Part shown: one piece after another, positions 43,690 to 53,811 of the stretch
Numbering within the stretch: position 1 is the first letter of the stretch
How the letters are laid out: every line of letters starts with the position of its first letter
Assembly: GCA_020444045.1 (NCBI GenBank)
Contig: JAHLLS010000002.1
Span: forward strand, 310,001 to 374,000
Length of the DNA: 64,000 nt
Direction: 5' to 3'
DNA from: Deltaproteobacteria bacterium
Lineage (GTDB): Bacteria > Desulfobacterota > Desulfobacteria > Desulfobacterales > UBA5852
Made by a program: the position numbers and the translations under genes
Notes under the pieces: generated by a model
What the model saw: the letters and a program-made list of their open reading frames with translations, nothing else
Databases searched by the model: none
Told to the model about the DNA's origin: nothing

Positions 43690-46524
43690 TCAGAATTTGG
43701 TGCTTTGCACTTCCTTCTGCGCCAATTTGATGATTTTAGGCGTAAGAAAAATCAGCAGTTCGTTTTGTTGATCCGACTTAGTTCCATATTTAAAAAGGAG
43801 CCCAAGACCCGGGATTTTTCGCAATCCGGGAATACCGGATTCCCCTTCGGAGACCGTCGCTTTGATAATACCGCCGATAACGATAGTCTCGCCATCTTCC
43901 AGCAACAATTCGGTCTGGGCGGAGTTGGTAGAAAGCGGCGGTGCGTCATTAACCGTTAGTTCGAGGACATCATCTTTTTTAATGGAGACAGACAGCATCA
44001 CACGATTATCCGGTGTGACTTTGGGCCGAACCCTCAATTCCAAATCAACTTGTTTAAATTCAGTGGAAGATCCGCCGGCGGAATCCCTTGACAGGTAGGC
44101 AATTTCAAAACCCTGCTTGATGACGGCCAGCTTACCATCGAGCGTTAGAATTTTTGGAGCGGATATAATCCGCGTTTTACCCTCTTCCTCTCCCAACTGA
44201 AGCCGGGCGTCAATGATGTCAAAAGGGGTTCCGGAAAGCTTACTAAGACCGAACCCAATAGCACCCGAATCCAATGCTGTCGCTGGAATATTGTCGGCTG
44301 TCATGTCGATGCCGGTGACTTCAAAAACGTCCCCAAGATCAAAGCTGCCGATGCTGACTGTTCCCCAGTCGAAACCGATGTCGCGGCGGAAGTCTGTATT
44401 GGCTTCCACGATACGTGATTCAATCAAGACCTGCGGTGTCACTTGGTCCAATATCCGGATGATTTCACGGATTCGTTCCACAGCCTTGGGAACATCGTTG
44501 ACGATAATCATGTTTTTGGCAATATCGACGGAAACATTCCCACGAGGACTAAAACGGCTGTCCCAGCCCACTTCCGTGACTTCTTCACATTCTCGAGCGA
44601 TATGAGCACAAGCCGTATCCCGTGCGTCGATGTAGCTGCAGAGGAAAAACTCCGTCACAAGTTCTTGTTCTTCATCGGCTTGGCGGGCAGCTTCCAATTT
44701 TTCACTTTCCAGTTTTTCTTCCCGGGCCAGGGTGGCTTGAGTCGCAATCCGATAGATTCCTTGCTCTTCCGTGAGCCCAAGTTGGTTCATCTTAAGCACC
44801 AAGTCTAAGACTTGATCCCATGGCACCGGCTGCTCAAAATTCAAGGTTACCTTACCAGTAACATCTTTATCGATGGCAAAGTTCTGACCGGAAATTTCAC
44901 CTAAAATTCGGAAAACATTTTTAATGTCCGTATCATAAAAATTGAGCGCAATTTTTTCACCCGTATAATTTTTTTTGGGTGTTAAAATTGTTTCATCAAC
45001 TCGTTTAACGACCGTTCCCTCGTCCCGCAGAACTTCAGAAGCTTGCCCCCATTTCACGGATTCTTCCCTAGATCCTTCTGAGTTGGACGCAATAGTTGAA
45101 GGCTGAACGGCACCGTCTCCGGTAGCAGGAACCGTAACCACCTCCGTAGCACCAGATGTTTCACCCTCTAAGGTCTTTTTCCATTCTGGAACGCCTGTCG
45201 CTTCAAGTGGCTTGGGCGGAACCGTTGATGCCGCAAATCGAACAACAATAAAATTGTCTTCTTGCTCAATTTCAAACGGTACCGATTCCCGAAGCTCAAA
45301 TACAACCACGGCATCATTGCCCATTTGTGTTGTCTGCACCGGGGTAACCCGATCCACAGCACTTTCAAATCGGGTCGTAATCAAAGGACGCTTGCGATAC
45401 TGAGGTACTTGCGTATCGAAGAGCTTCAATTGCAGCTTCCGCTCATTGACCTGCTGCATGTCATACCGGACGGCATCCGTCGTCCCAATGCTGACAACCG
45501 ATTCGCCTCCTTCGGCACCCGTAAATTCAATTTTATTGAGCCAGGCAATCTTTTCGCCTTCGCTGGAATCGCTTTCAGCCGCCGTAGCATCACTATCGGC
45601 GACCTGCTCTACAACCGCCGGGACAATCAAGTCTTCGCGAATAATTGGCTTCTCTTCGCTGACGCTGATAATAAGGCCGTTACTGACCGGCTTGGAGGCA
45701 AAGGCAGTCATATAGTTTCGATCGGTATCCAAAACAACTCGCAATTTGTCTGGATAACAAAAATGCCTGAGACCTGTCACCCATTTGGAATCGACAAAAA
45801 CCTTCTGCAGGCCTTTAAACGGGCTGCTCATGTTGAAAATGTCAAAAACGATACGTGGCGGGTTATCCACTGTAAACGCCGAGTATTCCTGAATCGTCCC
45901 GTCCGCCAGGATCGTTATATCTATCCCATCTTCCCGTTCTTCAACACTAACGGTTTCAATGCAGGTCCCTTTTGGAGCGGCCACAACTTCATCCACCTCG
46001 GTTGTGGTTTGTGCCTTTGGTGTGTCACCTCCGCCGTCGACCGGCAAGGCTTCCTCCTCCACTGTATCACGAGAAAAGGCGATGACCATTCCCGTTTGGC
46101 TCTGGTCGACACTATAAACAGCGTCTTTTGTGAGGGTTACGGCGATTTTGGCTGTATGTCCATCTGCCACGACCTCAGATGTCTTAATTGTAGCGACCGG
46201 GCCAACCTCAATATCATACTGCGGCTCAACCCCCTCAAACTGCGTCCCTGGGAAGTAAAACGTCACTTCGGGTGGCGTTGATTTGCGTATATCGGAAAAC
46301 AACAGATCCGGACTGCCCTCTACCGAAAGATAGACTTTCTCTTCATCTTCGGTAATGGATAAGTTGTTGATCTGCTTAAGATTAATTTCTGTTTTTCCGG
46401 AATTATCCACGGAGTTAACCGCCGTCTGTCCAGCACAACTGGCAAATATCAATGCCAGCGATAGAAGGGTGCAGATTAAAGCGGCTTTGCGAGATTTAAC
46501 CAAGGATAGACCTATGAAGCGCAT
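43690..46524 (-). CDS. pilQ: Type IV pilus secretin PilQ
   Basis: The 944-aa protein has a signal sequence with a Cys-containing end (LALIFASCAGQ), so it may be a lipoprotein, then three AMIN-like domains (about 45-150, 185-300, 325-435), a linker, the STN/secretin N module (IALNFYDTDIKNVFRILGEI), and the secretin domain (ARLQLGEEEGKTRIISAPKI, then LLLEDGETIVIGGII). PilQ forms the outer-membrane pore for the pilus. It is larger than PilQ of Pseudomonas because of the extra AMIN copy. Its start lies 5 bases after the pilP stop. Confidence 0.94.
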   Translation of the reverse strand: MRFIGLSLVKSRKAALICTLLSLALIFASCAGQTAVNSVDNSGKTEINLKQINNLSITEDEEKVYLSVEGSPDLLFSDIRKSTPPEVTFYFPGTQFEGVEPQYDIEVGPVATIKTSEVVADGHTAKIAVTLTKDAVYSVDQSQTGMVIAFSRDTVEEEALPVDGGGDTPKAQTTTEVDEVVAAPKGTCIETVSVEEREDGIDITILADGTIQEYSAFTVDNPPRIVFDIFNMSSPFKGLQKVFVDSKWVTGLRHFCYPDKLRVVLDTDRNYMTAFASKPVSNGLIISVSEEKPIIREDLIVPAVVEQVADSDATAAESDSSEGEKIAWLNKIEFTGAEGGESVVSIGTTDAVRYDMQQVNERKLQLKLFDTQVPQYRKRPLITTRFESAVDRVTPVQTTQMGNDAVVVFELRESVPFEIEQEDNFIVVRFAASTVPPKPLEATGVPEWKKTLEGETSGATEVVTVPATGDGAVQPSTIASNSEGSREESVKWGQASEVLRDEGTVVKRVDETILTPKKNYTGEKIALNFYDTDIKNVFRILGEISGQNFAIDKDVTGKVTLNFEQPVPWDQVLDLVLKMNQLGLTEEQGIYRIATQATLAREEKLESEKLEAARQADEEQELVTEFFLCSYIDARDTACAHIARECEEVTEVGWDSRFSPRGNVSVDIAKNMIIVNDVPKAVERIREIIRILDQVTPQVLIESRIVEANTDFRRDIGFDWGTVSIGSFDLGDVFEVTGIDMTADNIPATALDSGAIGFGLSKLSGTPFDIIDARLQLGEEEGKTRIISAPKILTLDGKLAVIKQGFEIAYLSRDSAGGSSTEFKQVDLELRVRPKVTPDNRVMLSVSIKKDDVLELTVNDAPPLSTNSAQTELLLEDGETIVIGGIIKATVSEGESGIPGLRKIPGLGLLFKYGTKSDQQNELLIFLTPKIIKLAQKEVQSTKF

Positions 46525-46529
46525 TCTAA

Positions 46530-47192
46530 TTAGTCTCCAGGCGGTTTCTGAAGTTTAAGTTCACGTTTTTGACTTGTTGCTTTTCCAAAATCGTCTTCTT
46601 TCTGATGCTCGATGACGATACGTTCCTGCGCAATCTCAATAATGGTGCCACGTTCCAATCCGATCTTGGTACCGACCGTTACGACATAGCCTTTGCCCGA
46701 GGCCTCTTCAACCAGAGCCCGCTTAAATCCATTGCTGGTAACAATGGCCGTTAGTTTTAGCTGCCCAAGATCTAGTTTTTCCAATGGCGTTCGTGGTCGT
46801 TCAGGACCTTTGGGTTTAACTACAACTTCTTGAGCCTTCTTTTCAGTTTCTTCTTTGTATAGTGGTGCAAAGGGGTCGACTTTTCCGACCGGGTTATATG
46901 GCATGCGTGTTGTTACTGCCGCAACAACTATAGCATTTTCAGTCGTGGTCGATGCACCTTTGTCTGTGGTATTCGGCAAGAGAGTGTTTTTCTTCGCAGA
47001 CAAATTTGTGGACTGTTTTTCGATTTGCTTCGTAACGACGGGATCTTTAATAGATCCTTTTCCTTTCTGATTCTCACAACCGGTAAAGATGAGAACAAGA
47101 ATAAGCATTAAAACCATAGCTATTCGATGTGTCACTAAAATTCTGGTCATCTTTGATCGCTTTATTGTCATTTTCAGCACAATCATTGCCAT
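46530..47192 (-). CDS. pilP: Type IV pilus assembly lipoprotein PilP
   Basis: The protein has a lipobox (LILVLIFTGC) and a body with KVDPFAPLYKEE, TPLEKLDLGQLKLTAIV and a C-terminal VTVGTKIGLERGTIIEIAQERIVI, as in PilP, which links PilO/N to the PilQ secretin. Several in-frame ATGs exist; 47150 (MTRILVTHRIAM) gives the more normal signal peptide, while 47192 adds 14 residues. Seven bases separate it from pilO. Confidence 0.92.
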   Translation of the reverse strand: MAMIVLKMTIKRSKMTRILVTHRIAMVLMLILVLIFTGCENQKGKGSIKDPVVTKQIEKQSTNLSAKKNTLLPNTTDKGASTTTENAIVVAAVTTRMPYNPVGKVDPFAPLYKEETEKKAQEVVVKPKGPERPRTPLEKLDLGQLKLTAIVTSNGFKRALVEEASGKGYVVTVGTKIGLERGTIIEIAQERIVIEHQKEDDFGKATSQKRELKLQKPPGD

Positions 47193-47199
47193 AGAATGG

Positions 47200-47832
47200 T
47201 TATTTTTTCTTAAGTTTTTTATCTTTAGGATCTACTTTTTCTGGAGTCGGCTCGATAAATTTATAGGTCACTGCCTCGCAACTTGTCGTCAAATCTCCAG
47301 TCTTATCCCGCGAAATCTGAATGTTGCGAATATTCACGATACGTGACAAATTGGCTACCTTGTCAAAAAACTGGGCAACATTATGATAGCCGCCCCTGAC
47401 CCTTATCGAAACCGGGATTTCTGCATAGAAATTCCTATTTACATCTCCTTGCGGTTGAAAAAGTAAAAAGTCCAGTCCAGCTTGCTGTCCGGATTGTGAT
47501 ACACCTGTAAGCAGAGAAGAGATCTCTTCCTTTTCCGGAAGAGATTTCATGACAAGATTGAATTCCCGCTGTTTTGAATCGAATTCTTTTCGCAACGTTT
47601 CAAGTTGTTGTGCATTTTTTTTGGAGCGAGCGAGATCTGCTGTGAGTCGTTTTTGCTCCGCGTCAAGTCTCCCAATGCTCTGCCATCTTGGCCAATAAGA
47701 GAGAAACCAGAAAAGAACAAAAATGATAATGAACACGCCAGCACAGATCATGATGCGCTGAACTTTCGATAGCTCGCTAACGCGATCAAAGACCGCATCC
47801 AGTTGTTTTGAGGTACTACCGAATTTTGCCAT
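47200..47832 (-). CDS. pilO: Type IV pilus inner-membrane protein PilO
   Basis: The 210-aa protein has one membrane helix (MICAGVFIIIFVLFWFLSY) after a short cytoplasmic part, a coiled coil (RLTADLARSKKNAQQLETL), and a ferredoxin-like periplasmic domain (PVSIRVRGGYHNVAQFFDKV). PilO dimerises with PilN in the alignment complex. It ends with a Lys-rich tail. Confidence 0.94.
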   Translation of the reverse strand: MAKFGSTSKQLDAVFDRVSELSKVQRIMICAGVFIIIFVLFWFLSYWPRWQSIGRLDAEQKRLTADLARSKKNAQQLETLRKEFDSKQREFNLVMKSLPEKEEISSLLTGVSQSGQQAGLDFLLFQPQGDVNRNFYAEIPVSIRVRGGYHNVAQFFDKVANLSRIVNIRNIQISRDKTGDLTTSCEAVTYKFIEPTPEKVDPKDKKLKKK

Positions 47833-47848
47833 TATGATTACTCGTTAT

Positions 47849-48457
47849 TTACTTTCGTTTGTTTTTTTTATCATCCGGCTCTTCAGGAAGCTTAACCATT
47901 TTAAGCGCTGATATTTCAAATTTTTTCATATTAAGACTACGTATTTCTTCTTGTTGAAGCTTGTTGAGACGGACCTTTTCATACATCTGCGAAGTTGGAT
48001 CATTTAGTTTGGACAAACTTTCAAGATTGTCTATGAAATCCGCCACCGTTTTATTGTCAAGCGCGATCCCATCAATATCCATTTGATTACCACTGATATT
48101 TAGCCTTGTTAACCACATCCGCTCCGGCACAATCTTATCGGTTAGTTCCTCCATGATGTGTACCGGCTCGAATCGCTGCTTTTCTAAATCTTCAATCACA
48201 TTTTGCCGCATTTCTAAATCTTTTAACTTTTTCCGAATTTCACTAATTTCAGCATTTTTTTGTTTATAGAGGGCCAACTCTTTTTTTGTATCGGAAACAC
48301 TCGTTGTAAGATGTGTCTGCTTGTTTGCCAAGTAAAAATGTACCCAGACAAGAACAACCATGACCAGCAACAAGCATAGGGAAAATACCGATACCTGTCT
48401 GCGAATATTTTCTTTCTTGCGGGCGGCCCTAAACGGTAATAAATTTATACGTATCAT
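47849..48457 (-). CDS. pilN: Type IV pilus inner-membrane protein PilN
   Basis: The 202-aa protein starts with the conserved MIRINLLPFRAARKKE, the PilM-binding peptide, followed by one membrane helix (LCLLLVMVVLVWVHFYL) and a coiled coil with a small periplasmic domain (RMWLTRLNISGNQMDIDGIA). It overlaps pilM by four bases. Confidence 0.95.
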   Translation of the reverse strand: MIRINLLPFRAARKKENIRRQVSVFSLCLLLVMVVLVWVHFYLANKQTHLTTSVSDTKKELALYKQKNAEISEIRKKLKDLEMRQNVIEDLEKQRFEPVHIMEELTDKIVPERMWLTRLNISGNQMDIDGIALDNKTVADFIDNLESLSKLNDPTSQMYEKVRLNKLQQEEIRSLNMKKFEISALKMVKLPEEPDDKKNKRK

Positions 48458-49509
48458 TTATCATTAACTCTTCTAATAGCGAGTCCCATGCAGATAGCTG
48501 CTTGTGGTGCAATCTGCTGAATATAGGCCGAGTCAAATGCATCATCGTCGATATGCAAGTTCTGAAAGGGATTGACCATTTCGACATGGGCCGATGTTTC
48601 TGCGCCGAGGAGCTGACGAAACTCTGCAATATTGGCTCCGCCGCCACTGAGTACAATACGGGTAATTTGGTCTTCAGGATATGTTGAGTAGAAAAAATCC
48701 AACGCTCTACGTATTTCCGTACACCAGTCTGCTACCACCGTAGATATAATATTTTTTAGGTCTTCACTTGAAATCTTATCCTGTTGGTCACCCTGTTTTA
48801 ATTGCTCGGCTTCTTCCAATGAGCAACCAATCAACGATACAATTTTTTGATTGATTTGGCCACATCCCAATGCCACATCGCGCATAAAAACCGATGTAAC
48901 CCCCTTCAGGATATTGAGGGAAGTTTTGCTGGCGCCAATATCAATCAGTGCAATATTTTCATCCTGGGCGTCATAATTCAATTCAAATATGTTCTGCAAC
49001 GCAAACGCCTCTACATCGATGATGCAGGGGTTCAAACCCGCCATGTTCACCAGGTTGATATAGTCATTTACCATTTCCTTCTTAGCCGCGACCAAAAAAA
49101 CATTCATCTGATTCGGATTATGTTCGCTCTCCCCCAGAATTTGAAAATCGAGATTAACATCCGCAATATCGAAAGGAATGTATTGTTCCGCCTCAAACTG
49201 TATAGTCTCTTGCAGTTGCTCTTCGGGCATTGTCTGGACATTGATCTTTTTAACAATGACAGAGTAACCACCGATGGAGACGGCAACACTGTTTTCTTTT
49301 ATATTATAGGTCTTGAATAATTGCTGAATTGCTTCGGCCACCGCTTCCGGATCGTTTATAGCGCTATCTTCGATCGCCCCTGCGGGGATATCGATCATGC
49401 CAAATTTTTTGAGGACCAGACCTTTTTTACCCTCAACGACCTCTCCCGCCTTGATGGATCGGGAGCCGATATCCAGCCCAACTAAATGATTTTTATTACC
49501 AAACAACAT
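48454..49509 (-). CDS. pilM: Type IV pilus assembly ATPase-like protein PilM
   Basis: The 351-aa actin-like protein starts LVGLDIGSRSIKAGEV (phosphate 1 loop), with IALIDIGASKTSLNI (phosphate 2) and IVLSGGGANIAEF (adenosine loop). PilM sits in the cytoplasm and binds PilN. It begins 9 bases after the HTH gene, so the HTH gene heads the operon. Confidence 0.95.
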   Translation of the reverse strand: MLFGNKNHLVGLDIGSRSIKAGEVVEGKKGLVLKKFGMIDIPAGAIEDSAINDPEAVAEAIQQLFKTYNIKENSVAVSIGGYSVIVKKINVQTMPEEQLQETIQFEAEQYIPFDIADVNLDFQILGESEHNPNQMNVFLVAAKKEMVNDYINLVNMAGLNPCIIDVEAFALQNIFELNYDAQDENIALIDIGASKTSLNILKGVTSVFMRDVALGCGQINQKIVSLIGCSLEEAEQLKQGDQQDKISSEDLKNIISTVVADWCTEIRRALDFFYSTYPEDQITRIVLSGGGANIAEFRQLLGAETSAHVEMVNPFQNLHIDDDAFDSAYIQQIAPQAAICMGLAIRRVNDK

Positions 49510-49518
49510 GGAGTTCTC

Positions 49519-49734
49519 TTATTCTTTAAAAATTTTTTCTTTTTCGGAAAGATTCAGGCCCAGTGCCAGTAAAATCTTCCGCTTGGTTTCCATCCGACAA
49601 GGAAGTCCTTGTTCAATTCGCGAAATCGTAATTGGTGAAACATTTGCATCCCTGGCTAATTCCGCTTTGCTCATCAGAAGGGACTCACGTACTTTTTTTA
49701 AAGAATTTTTGCCGCCCATATATTTTCTACGCAA
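49519..49734 (-). CDS. Small XRE-type HTH regulator upstream of pilM
   Basis: The 71-aa protein is a Cro/C1-type helix-turn-helix: SLKKVRESLLMSKAELARDANVSPITISRIEQG followed by KRKILLALGL. It has no other domain. The ribosome site is not obvious. As first gene of the pil operon, it could regulate that operon or a downstream process. XRE proteins of this size are often DNA-binding regulators or antitoxins; no toxin partner is seen. Confidence 0.8.
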   Translation of the reverse strand: MRRKYMGGKNSLKKVRESLLMSKAELARDANVSPITISRIEQGLPCRMETKRKILLALGLNLSEKEKIFKE

Positions 49735-50216
49735 TTTTTGAATTTAAGTTTATTCTTCTTTTTCAACCCTGTTATTTTGATTTACACCCTGCTCCTTTGA
49801 AGTCAAGGAAATTATACGAGATTTATATATAATTATGTGTAGTTACTAAATATTGTGTGCTTTTTACCATAACTTCACTACATCTTGTGCCATGTAACGA
49901 GTGATTTGGGCCTGCTGGCGGAAAACGACCATAATCACCAACCGCTACCATCCCTCTTCGGCCAGAATCGCATAATAGTTTATACAAAATTAGATTCATA
50001 GGCATTGATCGTGGCCGACACTCAGGTCCTAAACTCGGAGTGGACAAGTTTTTTTTTTCAGGCTAAACAAGATTAAACGTCTGATCTCTAAACAGAAAGG
50101 CAGTGCTGAATTGTCAACCGCCTGAACAATGGTTTAAACCTTTCTTCTAAGAACCAAATGCTTGGCAGAGGCCTTTATCTGACATACAAACCCTTACCAA
50201 ATGTGGTCGTCTTCGA
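49735..50216. other. AT-rich intergenic region between the pil operon and the kinase gene
   Basis: About 480 bases with no gene. The minus strand has TATAAT (49816-49811), a likely -10 for the pil operon about 75 bases before the HTH start. The plus-strand portion holds the promoter of the kinase gene, unidentified. A 5-bp CACTC/GAGTG arm pair at 50020-50043 is too short to interpret. Confidence 0.4.
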
Positions 50217-51647
50217 ATGAACTATCGCCACCCTTCAAAAATTCAGGAACCCAGCAAACCATTCAGGTTGGTGAAATATTTTACCATGACCAGCCTCATT
50301 GTTATTTTTGCCGGTGCGATCATTCTTTCTGGCCTCAATATCCATTGGGCCAGGCAAATGCAGCTGAAAAAAAGTGAGGACTATGCGCTCCTGCTTATTG
50401 AAAATTTAAATCATCAGATTTTTCTGCAATTTATTATTCCTACCGTTCTAAAACACGGCAATATCCATTTACGCGAAAATGAGCAATTTGAACTGATGGA
50501 CAAGGTGGTCCGAAGCACCTTGCACAGCTTTAATGTTGACAGTGTCAATATTTACGATCTGGATAATACCATTTCATACAGTCTTGACCAAAAAGTGGTT
50601 GGCAAACAAAATGCTGGCGGAACTTATTATCAGGATGCTCTCAAAGGGCTCCGGCGGACCCACCTCGAGCAGCGCGGCAATTTTATTCAATTATTATTCG
50701 GCATTCCCGATGAAAGCCGCATCATCACCTATGCCCCTCTCCGCGCCGAAAAACCGTTATCGCGTTCGCCCGGTCCGGTTTTGGGGGTCGTCGAGCTTGT
50801 ACAAGACATTTCCTCTGAGTATCAAGCTATTTTCCGTGTACAAATACGTGTCATTCTTACGTCAACCGCAGTCATGCTTTTATTGTTTCTCATACTTCTT
50901 CTGGTTGTACGGAGAGGAGAAGATATTATTGAAAAGCGCGCTATGGAACGCTTACGGCTCGAAGAGCAACTGGCACGCGCCAAACATTTATCGAGCCTCG
51001 GTGAAATGACCGCCAGTATTTCTCATGAAATCCGCAATCCCTTGGGCATCATCAAAAGTTCTGCGGAATTACTTCAAAAAAAAATCCATCGACTGGATCC
51101 TGACAACCCCATGCCGGGAATTATCGTCGAGGAGGCCTCGCGGCTAAACGGCATTATTACCGATTTCCTGAACTTTGCCCGTCCGCATCAACCCGACTTG
51201 AGGCCAGGACGCATTCAACCCATTATTGAAAAGACCCTGCGGCATCTTCATTCAGAGTTCGACGCGTGTCGTATCATCATCCATAAGCAATTTGACCCTG
51301 TCATAGGCGACGTATTGATTGATAGCGACATGCTATATCAAGCGTTGCTTAATCTGCTCATCAATGCCATGCAGGCTATTGAAAAAGACGGCTGGATTGA
51401 CATTGTTTTAGCCGAACACCTCTCTCAGGTGAAGCTGACGTTGCACGACTCCGGGCCTGGGATCGATGACAGCATAAGTGATAAAATTTGGGACCCCTTC
51501 TTTACCCACAAGGAAAAAGGTACGGGTTTAGGCCTGGGTATCGTGAAACAAATTATTGAAGCTCATGACGGGCTGATTACGATCACAAATGCCGCCTCAG
51601 GGGGCGCGCTGGTCGAGATATTGCTGCCGCTCTACCGGGAGACTTGA
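50217..51647 (+). CDS. Membrane sensor histidine kinase (NtrB/ZraS/PilS group)
   Basis: The 476-aa kinase has two membrane helices (about 22-42 and 215-240, LLLFLILLLVV) flanking a periplasmic sensor domain, then HisKA with the phospho-acceptor His in SISHEIRNPLGIIKSS and HATPase_c (NLLINAMQAIE, HDSGPGIDD, GTGLGLGIVKQIIEAHDG). It phosphorylates the overlapping response regulator (4-base overlap, ATGA). Beside the pil genes it resembles PilS in context, but PilS has six helices; the single periplasmic sensor looks more like ZraS/AtoS. Confidence 0.9.
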   Translation: MNYRHPSKIQEPSKPFRLVKYFTMTSLIVIFAGAIILSGLNIHWARQMQLKKSEDYALLLIENLNHQIFLQFIIPTVLKHGNIHLRENEQFELMDKVVRSTLHSFNVDSVNIYDLDNTISYSLDQKVVGKQNAGGTYYQDALKGLRRTHLEQRGNFIQLLFGIPDESRIITYAPLRAEKPLSRSPGPVLGVVELVQDISSEYQAIFRVQIRVILTSTAVMLLLFLILLLVVRRGEDIIEKRAMERLRLEEQLARAKHLSSLGEMTASISHEIRNPLGIIKSSAELLQKKIHRLDPDNPMPGIIVEEASRLNGIITDFLNFARPHQPDLRPGRIQPIIEKTLRHLHSEFDACRIIIHKQFDPVIGDVLIDSDMLYQALLNLLINAMQAIEKDGWIDIVLAEHLSQVKLTLHDSGPGIDDSISDKIWDPFFTHKEKGTGLGLGIVKQIIEAHDGLITITNAASGGALVEILLPLYRET

Positions 51648-53017
51648 CGATGGAATCGATACTGGTCGTTGATGATGAAAAAAACTACACGGCGGTTTTA
51701 AATGCCGTTCTCGAAGAGGAAGGATTTGAAACCTTTGTTGCCAATAGTGGGGCGAAGGCCCTTGAGGTGATCGAAAGGGAAGAGATCAGCCTGGTTATCA
51801 CCGATATGAAAATGCCGGTCATGGATGGGCTTGCCCTGCTGGAGAAAATCAAACGGCGTCAGCCGGACTTGCCGGTGATTCTTATGACAGCCCACGGCAC
51901 GGTTGATAAAGCTGTGGAAGCCATGCAGAAAGGCGCCTATACCTTCATTCTCAAACCTTTCGAGAACGAACGTCTGGTGATGTACGCGAACAAAGCGGTT
52001 GAGTTGCACCGCCTCGTCAAAGACAACCAGCGCCTCCAGCATGAGGTTGAACACCAGTATAGCTTCGACAACATCATTGGCAAAAGCCAAGCCATGCAAA
52101 ATGTCTTTAAAACCATCCGTAAGGTTGGTCCGGCATCGGCCACGGTACTCATTTTGGGTGAAAGCGGCACAGGGAAGGAACTGGTAGCGAAATCGATTCA
52201 TTTCAACAGCCCACGCCGCAATAAGCCGATCGTTGCCGTCAACTGTGCCGCATTGGCTGAGAACCTTTTGGAAAGCGAACTTTTCGGGCATGAAAAAGGG
52301 GCATTTACGGGAGCGATTTCTCGCAAAAAGGGCCGGTTTGAAATGGCCGATGGCGGCACGATCTTCCTTGATGAAATAGGCGAACTGCCTCCCAGCCTGC
52401 AGGTCAAACTTTTAAGGGTTCTTCAGGAAAAAACGATTGAACGTGTTGGCGGCACGCTGCCCATTCCCGTGGACATCCGTGTCATCGCGGCAACCCATCG
52501 CAGTTTGAAGCAAGAAATCGAAGAGGGCCGGTTTCGGGAAGACTTGTTTTACCGGTTGAATGTGGTTCGCATTCAACTTCCACCATTGAAACAGCGCCCT
52601 GAAGACATCCACCTGCTGATCGATCACTTTATCCGCAAATACAGCAAGGAGCGCCCGGCTGGAAATGCCATTACCCAAGTCGACCCTGCGGTGGAAAGGC
52701 TTTTTCAGGACTACCACTGGCCCGGAAACGTGCGCGAACTGGAGAATACCATTGAGCGGGTGATGGTCCTTTGTCCCGGACCGACCATAACCATTGGGGA
52801 TTTGCCAACCGAATTACGGGACCATGTGCACAACACATTGCACCTTAAAGGCATCCCCGCAGATGCCACGCTATATGAAACATTGGCGATGGTTGAAAAA
52901 AAAATGATCCTGCGCGCCATGAAAATGGCCGGCCATGTTCAAACCAGGGCCGCGGAAATTCTTGGTATCGGTAAAAGCGGCCTGAATCAAAAATTAAAGA
53001 AATATAATCTGAGCTGA
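51644..53017 (+). CDS. Sigma-54-dependent response regulator (ZraR/AtoC/PilR group)
   Basis: The 457-aa regulator has a receiver (phospho-Asp in [12 protein letters not shown]), an AAA+ domain with [12 protein letters not shown] (Walker A), [24 protein letters not shown] (Walker B), and a Fis-type HTH ([20 protein letters not shown]). It activates RpoN-dependent promoters on phosphorylation by the kinase it overlaps. Possible targets include the pilus genes, by position only. Confidence 0.93.
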   Translation: MTMESILVVDDEKNYTAVLNAVLEEEGFETFVANSGAKALEVIEREEISLVITDMKMPVMDGLALLEKIKRRQPDLPVILMTAHGTVDKAVEAMQKGAYTFILKPFENERLVMYANKAVELHRLVKDNQRLQHEVEHQYSFDNIIGKSQAMQNVFKTIRKVGPASATVLILGESGTGKELVAKSIHFNSPRRNKPIVAVNCAALAENLLESELFGHEKGAFTGAISRKKGRFEMADGGTIFLDEIGELPPSLQVKLLRVLQEKTIERVGGTLPIPVDIRVIAATHRSLKQEIEEGRFREDLFYRLNVVRIQLPPLKQRPEDIHLLIDHFIRKYSKERPAGNAITQVDPAVERLFQDYHWPGNVRELENTIERVMVLCPGPTITIGDLPTELRDHVHNTLHLKGIPADATLYETLAMVEKKMILRAMKMAGHVQTRAAEILGIGKSGLNQKLKKYNLS

Positions 53018-53058
53018 TGGGTCACGATAGCGCCATGATACAGTATTTTTAGCGACGA

Positions 53059-53769
53059 TTATTTCCTCCACCGCCTTAAGCTGCCGGCAGATTGCGGCAA
53101 CATCTCAGCGTACATAAACCCCGGGAACTTTTCTTTAAGGGACGCCACGGTCTTATCGTATTCAGCCTCCTGCCCGATCTTCCGATAGAGCAAGGCCAGC
53201 TGATACAGCGCATCGGCCTGCAAGACCGCATCTTGCCCATCCGCGGTCTTTTTAAAAGCATTTATTGCATTTTCGTCCTGGCCGGCAGCGGCTTGCGCAT
53301 ATCCCAGGCCGCTCCAGGCAGCCGACAAGGCATAAGACGCCTCCGGAAACATTTTCACCGCTTCCATATACTGCAAAATTGCATTTTCCATTTGGCCTGC
53401 CTGGTAATTCATCTGCGCAAAAATGAGTCGGCCCACCATACCCGCCTGACGATTTCCGTAAGTGGAAAATAGATTCTCAAAATCCGGTGTGACGGCTTCA
53501 AGAGCTTTCTGGGGATCCTGCTTGACACTTTCCACCGCATAACGCTGCATCGTCTCGTTAAGCAGCACAAATGCTTTCGCTTCAGCCTTTTGGCTAAAGT
53601 AGCCGAAAGCCAGAATGCCCGCCAGAATGATCATCAGAATGCCAAAACCGGCGCTGACCGGTTTCCAATAAGTCCGAATTTTATCCAGCAGTCTGGATGT
53701 CAATGTGAGGAATTCATCGGGTTGCTCGAGGTCGCGCTTGCGCGCCCTTGAAATTCGTTTCTGCGCCAT
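53059..53769 (-). CDS. YfgM-like TPR membrane protein
   Basis: The start at 53769 follows AAGGAGAAATTCC, so 13 upstream in-frame codons are dropped. The 236-aa protein has one membrane helix (AGFGILMIILAGILAFGYF) near residue 45 and a periplasmic part with two or three tetratricopeptide repeats (YAQAAAGQDENAINAFKK, QADALYQLALLYRKIGQ). YfgM-type proteins help translocation and outer-membrane protein quality control. It is cotranscribed with the PfkB gene upstream (42 bases). Confidence 0.85.
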   Translation of the reverse strand: MAQKRISRARKRDLEQPDEFLTLTSRLLDKIRTYWKPVSAGFGILMIILAGILAFGYFSQKAEAKAFVLLNETMQRYAVESVKQDPQKALEAVTPDFENLFSTYGNRQAGMVGRLIFAQMNYQAGQMENAILQYMEAVKMFPEASYALSAAWSGLGYAQAAAGQDENAINAFKKTADGQDAVLQADALYQLALLYRKIGQEAEYDKTVASLKEKFPGFMYAEMLPQSAGSLRRWRK

Positions 53770-53811
53770 TGGAATTTCTCCTTCAGGTGGTGTGATCGCC
53801 CGGATCAACCA

